Assembly (NCBI RefSeq): GCF_008124605.1
Contig: NZ_VRYN01000003.1
Location: forward strand, 140,420 to 204,419
Length of the DNA: 64,000 nt
Direction of reading: 5' to 3'
Source of the DNA: Halobacterium salinarum DSM 3754
GTDB lineage: Archaea > Halobacteriota > Halobacteria > Halobacteriales > Halobacteriaceae
Under the pieces are notes generated by a model, which searched no databases, was not told where the DNA came from, and saw nothing but the letters and a program-made list of their open reading frames with translations. Numbering within the stretch: the stretch's first letter is position 1; every line of letters begins with the position of its first letter. The position numbers and the translations under genes are program-made. This document shows, one piece after another, positions 36,609-44,813 of this stretch.

Positions 36609-36697
36609 GCTCGGCCGTTACGCCGGCAGGCCAAAAGACTGCGTGGTTGCCCGTCGAAACCGGGACATCCTTGCCCCACGAGGTGGAACCCGCGGAT

Positions 36698-37099
36698 ATG
36701 ACGCTCACTGACGTCGACGGTCGCGCCGTCGCACGGTTCCTCCCGGGGGACGTGGTTGTGATCCTGGTGGTGATCCTGGCCGGCACGCTCCGCCACGGCA
36801 CGTTCACGCCCCAGGAATACGCCGGCGTCCTGTTGCCGTTCCTCATCGGGTGGCTGGCCGCGGCCCCCCTCGTCGGCGCGTACAGCGCCAGCACCGTAGC
36901 ATCCAACCGGCGCGCCATCGTGCTCGCGGCGGGCACCTGGTTGGCCGCGGACCTCATCGGTCAGCTCATCCGCAACACCGCCGCGTTCCCCGGGAACGCT
37001 GACCCGACGTTCTTCCTCGTGATGTTCGCCACCGTCACGGCCGGCCTCGCGATCGCCCGGTTCATCACGCTCGTCGTCGTTGATCTCCGGGGGTCGTAA
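36698..37099 (+). CDS. DUF3054-like membrane protein
   Basis: A 133-aa protein with four hydrophobic helices (VVVILVVILAGTLRHG, VLLPFLIGWLAAAPLVG, AIVLAAGTWLAADLIGQLI, LVMFATVTAGLAIARFI). The pattern PFLIGW followed by a conserved W/R in the third helix resembles DUF3054 proteins, which are of unknown function; I am only fairly sure of this assignment. The frame begins 17 codons upstream, but ATG at 36698 is the first before acidic and hydrophobic composition starts. Precedes the ornithine cyclodeaminase-like gene by about 70 bases. Confidence 0.6.
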   Translation: MTLTDVDGRAVARFLPGDVVVILVVILAGTLRHGTFTPQEYAGVLLPFLIGWLAAAPLVGAYSASTVASNRRAIVLAAGTWLAADLIGQLIRNTAAFPGNADPTFFLVMFATVTAGLAIARFITLVVVDLRGS

Positions 37100-37170
37100 T
37101 CCGGGCATCGCCAGCCCGGAGTCCCGCCGCCTCCTCAATCCTTTTCGTGGCTTCGGACGAATCAACAAGC

Positions 37171-38169
37171 GTGACAGCGACGATGTTCCTTTCGGCTGAC
37201 GAGATCGCAGGACTGGCCACACCCGCCGACTACGTCGACGCGGTGCGCAGCGGCTACCGACAGCGCGGCGAAGGCGCGCCCGCCGAACCCCGCACCGCGC
37301 TCCTCCGCGAGGACCCCGCGGGCATGTTCACGGATTACTCCGCGCTCCTCCCGGACGACGGTGTCATGGGCGGGTACACGTACAGCGCCGGGTTCGGCTC
37401 CGGCGACGCCTGGTTCATGACGCCGCTGTACGACGCCGACTCCGGCGCGCCGCTGGCGCTGCTCGACGGCGCGTCGATGAACCCCCTCAAGACCGGGGCG
37501 GCCGGCGCGGTCGGCGTCGACGAACTCGCCCGGGCGGACGCCAGCGAGCTGGCGGTCATCGGCAGCAGCGCACAGGCCCACGGCCAAGTGCAGGCAACGG
37601 CCACCGTCCGCGACCTGGACACGATCCACGTGTACTCGCCGACCCCCGAGAGCCGCGAGTCGTTCGCCGCCGACCTCGACGCCGACCTCGACGCGTCGGT
37701 GTCGGCCGTCGAATCGAGCGCGGCCGCGGTCACGGGCGCTGACATCGTCATCACCGCCACCAGCGCCAGCGAGCCGGTGTTCGACAGCGACAACCTGGAC
37801 GCCGGCACGCACGTGACCGCGATGGGCCAATACCACCCCGAGAAGCGCGAACTGGACACGGCTGCCATCGAGCGTGCGACCTACGTCCCGGACCTGCGCG
37901 GGCGCACCACGCAGGACGCGGGGTCGTTCATCGCGGCCGTCGACGCCGGCGTCGTGGACAGCGACCACATCCACGCCGAGCTCGGTGACGTCGTCGCCGG
38001 GACGGCACCCGGCCGCCAGAGCGCCGACGAGATCACCGTGTTCGACAGCGGCGGCACGGGCATCGAGACGGTGGCGGCCGCGAACATGCTGTACGAACGC
38101 GCCGTCGAGCAGGACCTGGGCTCGGAGCTCGACTTCGCGCCCGCCAGCGAAGCGCTGTACGGCGAGTAA
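37171..38169 (+). CDS. ornithine cyclodeaminase / alanine dehydrogenase-type enzyme
   Basis: A 332-aa member of the OCD/mu-crystallin family. Its N-terminus (MTATMFLSADEIAGLATPADYVDAVRSGY) carries the conserved helix, MFTDYSALLPDDGVMGGYTYSAG the active-site region, and NPLKTGAAGAVGVDELARADASELAVIGSSAQA the NAD-binding Rossmann loop with K in LKTGAAG. It could cyclise ornithine to proline or act as alanine/ketimine reductase. Three in-frame starts exist (GTG 37147, GTG 37171, ATG 37183); the middle one was chosen. It is convergent with the presenilin gene, whose stop lies directly next to its stop. Confidence 0.85.
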   Translation: MTATMFLSADEIAGLATPADYVDAVRSGYRQRGEGAPAEPRTALLREDPAGMFTDYSALLPDDGVMGGYTYSAGFGSGDAWFMTPLYDADSGAPLALLDGASMNPLKTGAAGAVGVDELARADASELAVIGSSAQAHGQVQATATVRDLDTIHVYSPTPESRESFAADLDADLDASVSAVESSAAAVTGADIVITATSASEPVFDSDNLDAGTHVTAMGQYHPEKRELDTAAIERATYVPDLRGRTTQDAGSFIAAVDAGVVDSDHIHAELGDVVAGTAPGRQSADEITVFDSGGTGIETVAAANMLYERAVEQDLGSELDFAPASEALYGE

Positions 38170-39126
38170 CTACAGGTAGGCAGCCACGCCGAGCGCGTCG
38201 AGGATCGGAATGCCGGCGGCGACCGCGCCGACGAGGTAGCCCGCGATCGCGCCGCCGTTCAACAGCGGCAGACCGGCGTGGGCGCGGCCCGCGAACACCA
38301 TCCGCATCAGAACCAGCAGCCCCACCAGGGTGCCCGCCATCGCGGTCAGCGGTGCCAACTCGATCCCGGCGACGACCGGCGGCGTGTCCAGGAAGAACGC
38401 CGCGCTGGCCACCATGATCGACGGCATCACGGCGTCACCGAGGCCGATGAAGTACGCGGGCCGGTCGGCGGGCGCTGCCGCCTCGCGTTCGCCCGCCTCG
38501 GCTTCGTCGGCCGTCTCGGCGGCGTCCTCGACGAACGAGTACGCCAGCGTCGTCGGAACGACCAACACGATCGGCAGCCGCAGCTCCATGACCCCGGAGG
38601 CCAGCGTGAGCATGTGCTCGGTGCCGTAGACGCTGATCGCGTCGTACACCGCCAGCGCGGTCAACAGCACGATCGCGGGGAGCACGCCGAAGCTGATCCC
38701 GAACAGGGCGGCCGCGCCCATCCCCATGATCGCGCCCGCGGCGTCGATGACCCACCACTCGGGGTACGCGTACAGCGCCCCCACGAGCGCCAGGGCCGGA
38801 CCCCACACCGCGAGGTTCACGCCCGCAACCACGACCGCGGGGATCGCCACGGCGAAGACGTACGACGCGACCAGGCCGCTGGTCACCAGGACGACCCCCC
38901 GGAGGATCCATTGTTTGTCGTACTTGATGACCAGCAGAATGCCGCCGGTCGCAACCAGCAGGAACGCCACGTAGACGACGCTATTGAGCGGGTTCTGTGG
39001 GTTCTCCGTGGACTGCAGGCCCGCGCTCTGGAAGGGCTCAACCAGCGCGAGCGCGCCCACTTGGACGACGACGAACAGCGCGACGACGCCGGCGAGCACG
39101 GCGGCAACACGCGTCGAATCGTTCAT
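38170..39126 (-). CDS. presenilin / signal peptide peptidase homologue
   Basis: A 318-aa polytopic aspartyl intramembrane protease homologue (archaeal PSH, A22-like). About nine hydrophobic helices. The catalytic aspartates are in LAVYDAISVYGTEHML (YD in helix 6 type) and YFIGLGDAVMPSIM (GxGD in helix 7 type); the PAL-like loop near the C-terminus is less clear (LTAMAGTLVG nearby). An acidic loop between the two catalytic helices (AAETADEAEAGEREAAAPAD) is haloarchaea-like. The start MNDSTRVAAVLAG was chosen over 64 upstream codons of non-acidic sequence. Follows gar1 on the same strand. Substrates unknown. Confidence 0.85.
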   Translation of the reverse strand: MNDSTRVAAVLAGVVALFVVVQVGALALVEPFQSAGLQSTENPQNPLNSVVYVAFLLVATGGILLVIKYDKQWILRGVVLVTSGLVASYVFAVAIPAVVVAGVNLAVWGPALALVGALYAYPEWWVIDAAGAIMGMGAAALFGISFGVLPAIVLLTALAVYDAISVYGTEHMLTLASGVMELRLPIVLVVPTTLAYSFVEDAAETADEAEAGEREAAAPADRPAYFIGLGDAVMPSIMVASAAFFLDTPPVVAGIELAPLTAMAGTLVGLLVLMRMVFAGRAHAGLPLLNGGAIAGYLVGAVAAGIPILDALGVAAYL

Positions 39127-39181
39127 GCTCCGAGTGTGTGCGCGCCCCCCGTTTTGCAGCTTCGGTCTGTCGGGTGGCGGC

Positions 39182-39409
39182 CTACCGCTTGTAGAGGGTG
39201 TCCCCGACGAGCCCCGGCAGGTGAACGCCGTCGTCCGGTGACACCGCCAGGTAGGGGCGTTCAACCGGCCCGAACACGTCGACGACGCGGCCAACGGTGT
39301 CCAGTTGTTGGTCGACAAGCATCGCGCCGATCGGCGGGTGGGCGTCCGCGTCGGTGCGCACGACCGCGATGGTGCCCGCGGTCCGCGTGACGCTGCCGGC
39401 GCGCTCCAT
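39182..39409 (-). CDS. gar1: H/ACA ribonucleoprotein Gar1
   Basis: A 75-aa small beta-barrel protein, the Gar1 core of H/ACA pseudouridylation RNPs. The Gar1 pattern is seen in DTVGRVVDVFGPVERPYLAVSP, i.e. the conserved GxVxDVFGPVxxPY segment. Length fits archaeal Gar1 proteins. It starts at the last base of the SRP19 stop (TGATG), so both are translationally coupled. Pairing of SRP19 and Gar1 is a known archaeal gene order. Confidence 0.88.
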   Translation of the reverse strand: MERAGSVTRTAGTIAVVRTDADAHPPIGAMLVDQQLDTVGRVVDVFGPVERPYLAVSPDDGVHLPGLVGDTLYKR

Positions 39410-39687
39410 CAGTCCCGGAGCGCGCCGACGTACGCGGCGACGGCCTGGACGAGCGTGTTCTTCGCGTCGTCGGCGTCTTTCACCAGGACGCGGCCCGCAG
39501 CGTCCCAGTGCCGCCGTGGGTACGCCACGTCGCGCTCGACGACGGCGTCGTAGCCGACCTGCTGGACGGCGGTCGCGATCTCGTCGATGGACGGCTCCTC
39601 GACGGCAAGCTCCATGGGGACGCGGCGGCCGTCGCGGCGGGACAGCGCCGCGTCGAAGTACGCGGGCCAGATGACGTTCTCAACCAT
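39409..39687 (-). CDS. srp19: signal recognition particle 19 kDa protein
   Basis: A 92-aa RNA-binding protein that helps assemble SRP on 7S RNA. It has the SRP19 N-terminus ([24 protein letters not shown]), where WPxYxD and the SRxxGRR segments are the RNA contacts, and a C-terminal helix after [19 protein letters not shown]. Short, archaeal-type. Followed by gar1 and the presenilin homologue. The 7S RNA itself is not in the window. Confidence 0.92.
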   Translation of the reverse strand: MVENVIWPAYFDAALSRRDGRRVPMELAVEEPSIDEIATAVQQVGYDAVVERDVAYPRRHWDAAGRVLVKDADDAKNTLVQAVAAYVGALRD

Positions 39688-39726
39688 ACGCGTCGCTACC
39701 GGGCGGAGGAATGAAACGGTGTCGGC

Positions 39727-40836
39727 CTACCGGCGTGCGACGAGCGCAGCGCCCGCCAGCGCGCACACCGCGGCTGCGACCCCGAATCCGGGTGCCGTGC
39801 CGTCCGCTGCGTCGGTGGGCGGCGCCGTCGACGTCGCCGTCGTGGTCGCCGACGGCTGTGCGTCGAGCGTCGTGTTGATGGTGGTGTTGTGGAACGCGTT
39901 CGCCATCCGCGCCATCGGCTCCACGATCCGCGGCGCGGGCTGGTTGATGTGGTTGGTGTTCACCGCAACCACGTTGCCGGTGGCGTACGCGGTGGTGTTC
40001 CGGACGACCGACGACGGCGCAACGAGCGCGGACGCCGTGGCGTCAAGGCGGTCCGCGGAGACGCCGGTCACCACGACGTCGGGGTCTTGGGAGACGATGA
40101 CCTCCTCGGAGAGCTGCGGGTACGATGAGGTGGTGTTCACGTCGGCAGCGATGTTGTGGCCGCCGGCCGCCTCGATGGCCGCGCCGATGAACGTGTTCGG
40201 GCCGGCGGTGTAGCCGTCACCGAGGTGGTAGTAGACGCGGGGCCGCGCGGAATCGGTGTCCGGCACGGCGTCCGCGATGGCGGCGACGCGGTCCCGCATC
40301 TCGGCGGTGGTGGCGGCCGCCGCCGCGCAGTTGCCCGTGAGCCGGCCGATGGTGGCGGTCTTTTCGACGACGCCGTCGATGCTCGTGGCGGCCCGGAACT
40401 GGAAGACGGTGATGCCGGCCGACCGGAGCCGCGTGACCGTGGTGTTGCGGACGGTGTTCGGCGCAAGCACCAGATCCGGGTCGAGGCCGACGACCGCTTC
40501 GACGTTCGTCTGCGAGGGTTGGCCGCCGGAGACGACCGTGCGCTGGCTGGCCGTGGGCAGATACGTGCCGAACTGGGAGACGCCCACGACGGCGTCGCGG
40601 TCGCCGAGCTCCCACATGGTTTGTGCCGCACTGGGGTTCAGCGTGACGACGCGCTCGGGCTCGCTGTCGAGTGTGATCGCGGTGTTGCTGGCGTCGGGTT
40701 CGGTGACCGGAAACGAGCACGCCCGGTCGGCGTCGGCGTGCTGTGCTGGCGGCTGTGGCGCGAGCGCGCCCGCCGGAGCGGTCATCGTCACGGCGAGCGC
40801 CACGATCACGAGGGTGGCGAAGCGGCCCCGATGCAT
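39727..40836 (-). CDS. btuF: cobalamin-binding protein BtuF
   Basis: A 369-aa exported substrate-binding protein for corrinoids. N-terminal signal MHRGRFATLVIVALAVTMTAPAGALA; then the class III binding-protein fold with PERVVTLNPSAAQTMWELGDRDAVVGVS (typical BtuF start) and VVGLDPDLVLAPN. The C-terminus has a Thr/Pro-rich linker and APGFGVAAAVCALAGAALVARR, a PGF-CTERM-like membrane anchor for archaeosortase processing. Divergent from btuC. In Halobacterium the btuCDF transporter has been shown to import corrinoids. Confidence 0.9.
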   Translation of the reverse strand: MHRGRFATLVIVALAVTMTAPAGALAPQPPAQHADADRACSFPVTEPDASNTAITLDSEPERVVTLNPSAAQTMWELGDRDAVVGVSQFGTYLPTASQRTVVSGGQPSQTNVEAVVGLDPDLVLAPNTVRNTTVTRLRSAGITVFQFRAATSIDGVVEKTATIGRLTGNCAAAAATTAEMRDRVAAIADAVPDTDSARPRVYYHLGDGYTAGPNTFIGAAIEAAGGHNIAADVNTTSSYPQLSEEVIVSQDPDVVVTGVSADRLDATASALVAPSSVVRNTTAYATGNVVAVNTNHINQPAPRIVEPMARMANAFHNTTINTTLDAQPSATTTATSTAPPTDAADGTAPGFGVAAAVCALAGAALVARR

Positions 40837-40857
40837 ACACCACCGGTCTCGCGACCA

Positions 40858-40870
40858 CAATAAATATTTG
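40858..40870. promoter_or_regulatory. symmetric TATA element shared by btuF and btuC
   Basis: The sequence caataaatatttg contains the perfect palindrome AAATATTT at 40862-40869. Its centre is 29.5 bases from the btuF ATG and 30.5 bases from the btuC ATG on the other strand, so one box could start both transcripts. The gap between the two genes is only 59 bases; no room remains for a cobalamin riboswitch. Confidence 0.6.
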
Positions 40871-40895
40871 ACTACCGAAAGTACGCTTGGGCTCA

Positions 40896-42005
40896 ATGCG
40901 TGAGGCGTCCGCGAGAGCGGTGGCGTGGTCGGCGGCTGCCGGGGTGTTGCTCGTCGCGGTGCTGCTCGTGAGCGCCACGATCGGCCCGGAACCGATCACG
41001 CTGCGCACCGTTGCGATGGCCGCACTCACCGAGCTTGCGGTGCCGGTTGGCGCGTCCGTCACGATGCACACGCACGCCGTGCCCGTCGTCAGCGGTGGGC
41101 TGCCGTGGCCGGCGCTCACCATCGCCTACGCCGCCCCGCTGCAGTTCGGCGTTCCGGAGACCGCCCAGGTGATCGTCGGCACGATCCGGCTGCCGCGGAT
41201 CGTGCTCGGGGCAACCGTCGGGGCGTCGCTCGCGATCTCGGGCGCAGTGCTACAGGGGTTCTTCCGGAACCCCATGGCCGACCCGTCGATCGTCGGCGTC
41301 TCCAGCGGGGCCGCCGTGGGTGCTGTCGCCGCCATCACCCTCCCGTCGGTCGTCGTCATCGGCGTGCAGCCCGCGGCCTTCGCGGGCGCGCTGATCGCGG
41401 CGTTCACCGTGTACGCCATCGCCACCAAGAACGGCCACACGCCGACCGCCACCCTCCTGCTGTCCGGCGTCGCCGTCCAGACCCTCCTGGGCGCGGTCAC
41501 CTCCTTTCTGGTCGTCAACTCCGGCCGCGAGATCCGGCCCGCGATGTACTGGCTGATGGGCACCCTCCACGGCAGCCGCTGGCACGACGTCGAGGCCGCG
41601 CTCCCCGTCGTGGTGGTGGGCAGCGCCGTCCTGCTGGCGTACGCCAGGGAGATGAACGTGTTGCTGGCCGGCGAGGAGGACGCCCACACGCTGGGCGTCG
41701 ACGTGGACCGAACGAAACGCCTGTTGCTCGCGGTCGCCAGCGTGGTCACCGCGGCCGCCGTCTCGTTCGCCGGCGCGATCGGGTTCGTGGGCCTCATCGT
41801 CCCCCACGCGGTCCGCCTCGTTGTCGGCCCCGATCACCGCGTGTTGCTGCCCGTGAGCGCGCTCACCGGGGGGGCGTTCCTCGTTGCCGCCGACACCGTG
41901 GCGCGCGCAACCGCCACCGAACCACCGGTGGGCATCATCACCGCCCTGATCGGCGCGCCGTTCTTCCTGTACCTGCTGCGCGACCGTGAGGTGCGCGCGC
42001 TGTGA
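40896..42005 (+). CDS. btuC: cobalamin ABC transporter permease BtuC
   Basis: A 369-aa permease of the FecCD/BtuC type with about ten hydrophobic helices. Conserved segments are [51 protein letters not shown] near the N-terminus and [33 protein letters not shown], which includes the coupling-helix glycine for the ATPase. The ATG was chosen over a TTG three codons upstream. Stop overlaps the btuD start by 4 bases. Confidence 0.92.
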
Positions 42006-43198
42006 CCCTCGACGTCACCGGCCTCGACGTGGAGTTGGCCGGCACCCGCATCCTCGACGACGTCCACGCGTCCATCCGGGACGGCCACCTGGTCGGCGTC
42101 GTGGGGCCCAACGGCGCGGGCAAGTCGACGCTGCTGCGCGCCATGAACGGCCTCATCACGCCGACCGCCGGGACGGTGCTGGTCGCGGGCGACGACGTCC
42201 ACGCGCTGTCCTCGGCGGCCGCCAGCCGCCGCATCGCGACCGTCCCCCAGGACGCCAGCGTCTCGTTCGAGTTCACCGTGCGACAGGTCGTCGAGATGGG
42301 ACGCCACCCCCACACGACGCGGTTCGGGACCGACACCGACACGGCGGTCGTCGACCGCGCGATGGCGCGGACGGGCGTCGCGCAGTTCGCCGCCCGCGAC
42401 GTGACCTCGCTGTCCGGCGGCGAGCGCCAACGCGTGTTGCTGGCGCGCGCGCTCGCCCAAGCGGCACCCGTCCTTCTGCTGGACGAACCAACCGCAAGCC
42501 TGGACGTCAACCACCAGATCCGGACGCTGGAGGTGGTTCGTGACCTCGCCGACAGCGAGGACCGCGCTGTGGTCGCCGCGATCCACGACCTCGATCTGGC
42601 GGCGCGATACTGCGATGAGCTGGTGGTGGTGGCTGACGGGCGCGTGCACGACGCCGGCGCGCCCCGCAGCGTGCTCACGCCCGACACCATCCGGGCGGCC
42701 TTCGACGCCAGGGTTGCCGTCGGCACGGACCCCGCGACGGGCGCAGTGACGGTGACCCCGCTTCCCGACCGCACGTCCGCGGCCGCCGACACCAGCGTGC
42801 ACGTCGTCGGCGGCGGCGACAGCGCCACACCGGTCGTCCGCCGCCTCGTCTCCGCCGGCGCTTCCGTGAGCGTCGGCCCCGTCGTCGAGGGGGACACCGA
42901 CCACGAAACCGCACGCCGCGTTGGCTGTCCGTGTACCAGCGTTGCGCCGTTCACTCGCCTCGAAGACACGACCGCCGCGTCGGCGACCCGCGCCGACATC
43001 GCGGCCGCCGACGGTGTCGCGGTGCCGGTTGCCGCCGCGGCCCGGCCCGGCGTTCGGGGCCTGCTGACCGACGCCGTCCCGACGCTTGCCGTCGGCGACG
43101 CGGCGGGTGCTCCGGAGTGGGCCGACAGGCTCGTGGCCTGCGACGCTGTCGTGTCCGCAGTCGGTGCACTTGCCGACACACCGTCGGACGGCGTGTAG
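42002..43198 (+). CDS. btuD: cobalamin ABC transporter ATPase BtuD with C-terminal extension
   Basis: A 398-aa ATPase. Residues ~1-245 are the nucleotide-binding domain: Walker [10 protein letters not shown] at ~35-43, signature LSGGERQRV, Walker [13 protein letters not shown] and the His of AIHDLDLA. The remaining ~150 residues form a second domain not found in bacterial BtuD (~250 aa), with [17 protein letters not shown] at the junction and a Cys pair GCPCTSV further on. The start is a GTG overlapping the end of btuC. The extension may bind a ligand for feedback control or be involved in intracellular corrinoid handling; not established. Confidence 0.9.
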
Positions 43199-43247
43199 GC
43201 GGTCACGGCCGGACAAGCTATGCGTATTGGGAACGTATTACGTGGAC

Positions 43248-44678
43248 ATGGATCGCACGGCAGCCATCAGGCTGGCCGGCATCACCGTCGTGGTGACGGC
43301 CGCAGTGGTCGCCAGTCAGCCGGCAGTGTTCGAGCACACGGCCGACCGGGGTGCAGACAGAACGCCGCCCGCGACGGCCAACGGCGCCCCAACACCCCAC
43401 TCGGAGACGATCCACAAATCCGTCGTGCTCTCCAAGACGCCGGACGAACCCGGCCGCATCGACGCCACAGTCACCTACGACATCCCCGACTCCGTGACCG
43501 AACTCTCGGTGTCCCCGCCGAACCGCACGACACGCGTGTCAGCCAGTGGATTCGACCCGAGCACCGACGGCTACGAGTGGACCGGCCGGCAGGACGCACC
43601 AACGCTTCGCATAACGGTCACCGCCAACCAGAGCGCCGCCGCGCCGCCCAGCGACGAGCGCCACCAGGCCGGCGAGTACTCGTTCGTGGACGCCGGCGAC
43701 TGGGCGCTCGTCACGGTGCCCACGGTGCGGACCAGCTGGCGGTGGTCGGACGCCGACGACGTGTCCGTCTCGGTGTCGGAATCGGTCTCCGTCGACGGCC
43801 CCGGCGCGACTGGCGGCGAAATCGCCTACCTCGGGCCGGTCATCGAGCGCACGCGCACCGCTCACGGACAGACCATCACGCTCGTCACCCCCGAGCGCGC
43901 CGGCCTCGTGGAACCGCCGGCGGCGATCCTGGACACCGTCACCGCGGCCGCAGGCCGCCTCCAGGTCGGCGGGCGCGACGATCACGTCTGGCTCCTGGCA
44001 GCCCCACGAGCGCCGCTCCTCGGGCCGCGGGGCGTCGAGTACGGCGGCAGTGACGCCTGGGTGGGAGCCGACGAACGGCTCAACACCGCCACGAACGTCT
44101 GGCTGCACGAATACGTCCACACGCGCCAGGCGTACGACACGACCGCCTCCGCCAGGTGGACCATCGAGGCCACCGCCCAGTACTACGCCGCGTTGCTGTC
44201 GCTGCGGCTCAACGCCACGACCAACGACGCGTTCCGGCGAACGATCGCGAAAGGCGCCGACGAGCCGTGGCGCAGCGCCGTGCTGTCCACCCCGGAGACG
44301 TGGGCTGTCGGCGCGAACTACCGGAAGGGCGCGCTCGTCTGGGGCGCGCTCGACCGCCGTGTCCGCGGTGCCACGGACCGGACGGCGGACGGGCAAGCAG
44401 TCCTCCGGCGGCTGAACGACCGCGAACAGCCGGTGTCGAACGCGGACGTGGTGGCTGCCGTGGCGGCAGCCGGCGACGACGACGCCGCGGCGGCCACGAA
44501 GCGGGACACGACATCCCCGACGGCCCCGTCGATGTGGCCCCCGACCGCTCGCCCCGCCCCACTGGACTCGCCCGCCGGATCGACACCCATCGGCCAGCCC
44601 GCTCGCGGCCCGCTCCCGCCGTTGAACGGCGCGCTCGCTCCGGCAGCCACCACGACAGCCACGGCCCACCATCGATGA
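43248..44678 (+). CDS. exported gluzincin-like metallopeptidase
   Basis: A 476-aa predicted exported protein. Residues ~7-30 are a hydrophobic signal ([21 protein letters not shown]). The zinc motif HEYVH lies near residue 288 in WLHEYVHTRQAYD, and 20 residues on WTIEATAQYYAALL supplies the second Glu (the EGxAxYY pattern of M1/M61 peptidases, here EATAQYY). The N-terminal ~170 residues are a beta-rich domain. The last ~65 residues are Pro/Thr/Ser/Ala-rich, perhaps a linker to the cell wall, and no C-terminal helix is seen. Upstream of two histidine kinases, by about 135 bases. Confidence 0.75.
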   Translation: MDRTAAIRLAGITVVVTAAVVASQPAVFEHTADRGADRTPPATANGAPTPHSETIHKSVVLSKTPDEPGRIDATVTYDIPDSVTELSVSPPNRTTRVSASGFDPSTDGYEWTGRQDAPTLRITVTANQSAAAPPSDERHQAGEYSFVDAGDWALVTVPTVRTSWRWSDADDVSVSVSESVSVDGPGATGGEIAYLGPVIERTRTAHGQTITLVTPERAGLVEPPAAILDTVTAAAGRLQVGGRDDHVWLLAAPRAPLLGPRGVEYGGSDAWVGADERLNTATNVWLHEYVHTRQAYDTTASARWTIEATAQYYAALLSLRLNATTNDAFRRTIAKGADEPWRSAVLSTPETWAVGANYRKGALVWGALDRRVRGATDRTADGQAVLRRLNDREQPVSNADVVAAVAAAGDDDAAAATKRDTTSPTAPSMWPPTARPAPLDSPAGSTPIGQPARGPLPPLNGALAPAATTTATAHHR

Positions 44679-44813
44679 CCGTACACCCCCGCCGGTCACG
44701 CGTGGTCGTCGGCGCCGGCGCCACTTCCCGCCCCGCGAAACGAACGCACGCCGTTTATGACACCCGACCTCCACAGTCGAACACGACACAGCTGCCCGGC
44801 GAGGTGCCCACCG

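Noticed and set aside
40837..40895. Cobalamin riboswitch in front of btuC or btuF
   Set aside because: The gap is 59 bases and both genes appear nearly leaderless, so there is no space for a ~200-base aptamer.
44480..44678. Frameshift at the C-terminus of the secreted peptidase
   Set aside because: The last ~65 codons have unusual Pro/Thr-rich content, but the alternative frame is Arg-rich and worse; a wall-spanning linker explains it better.
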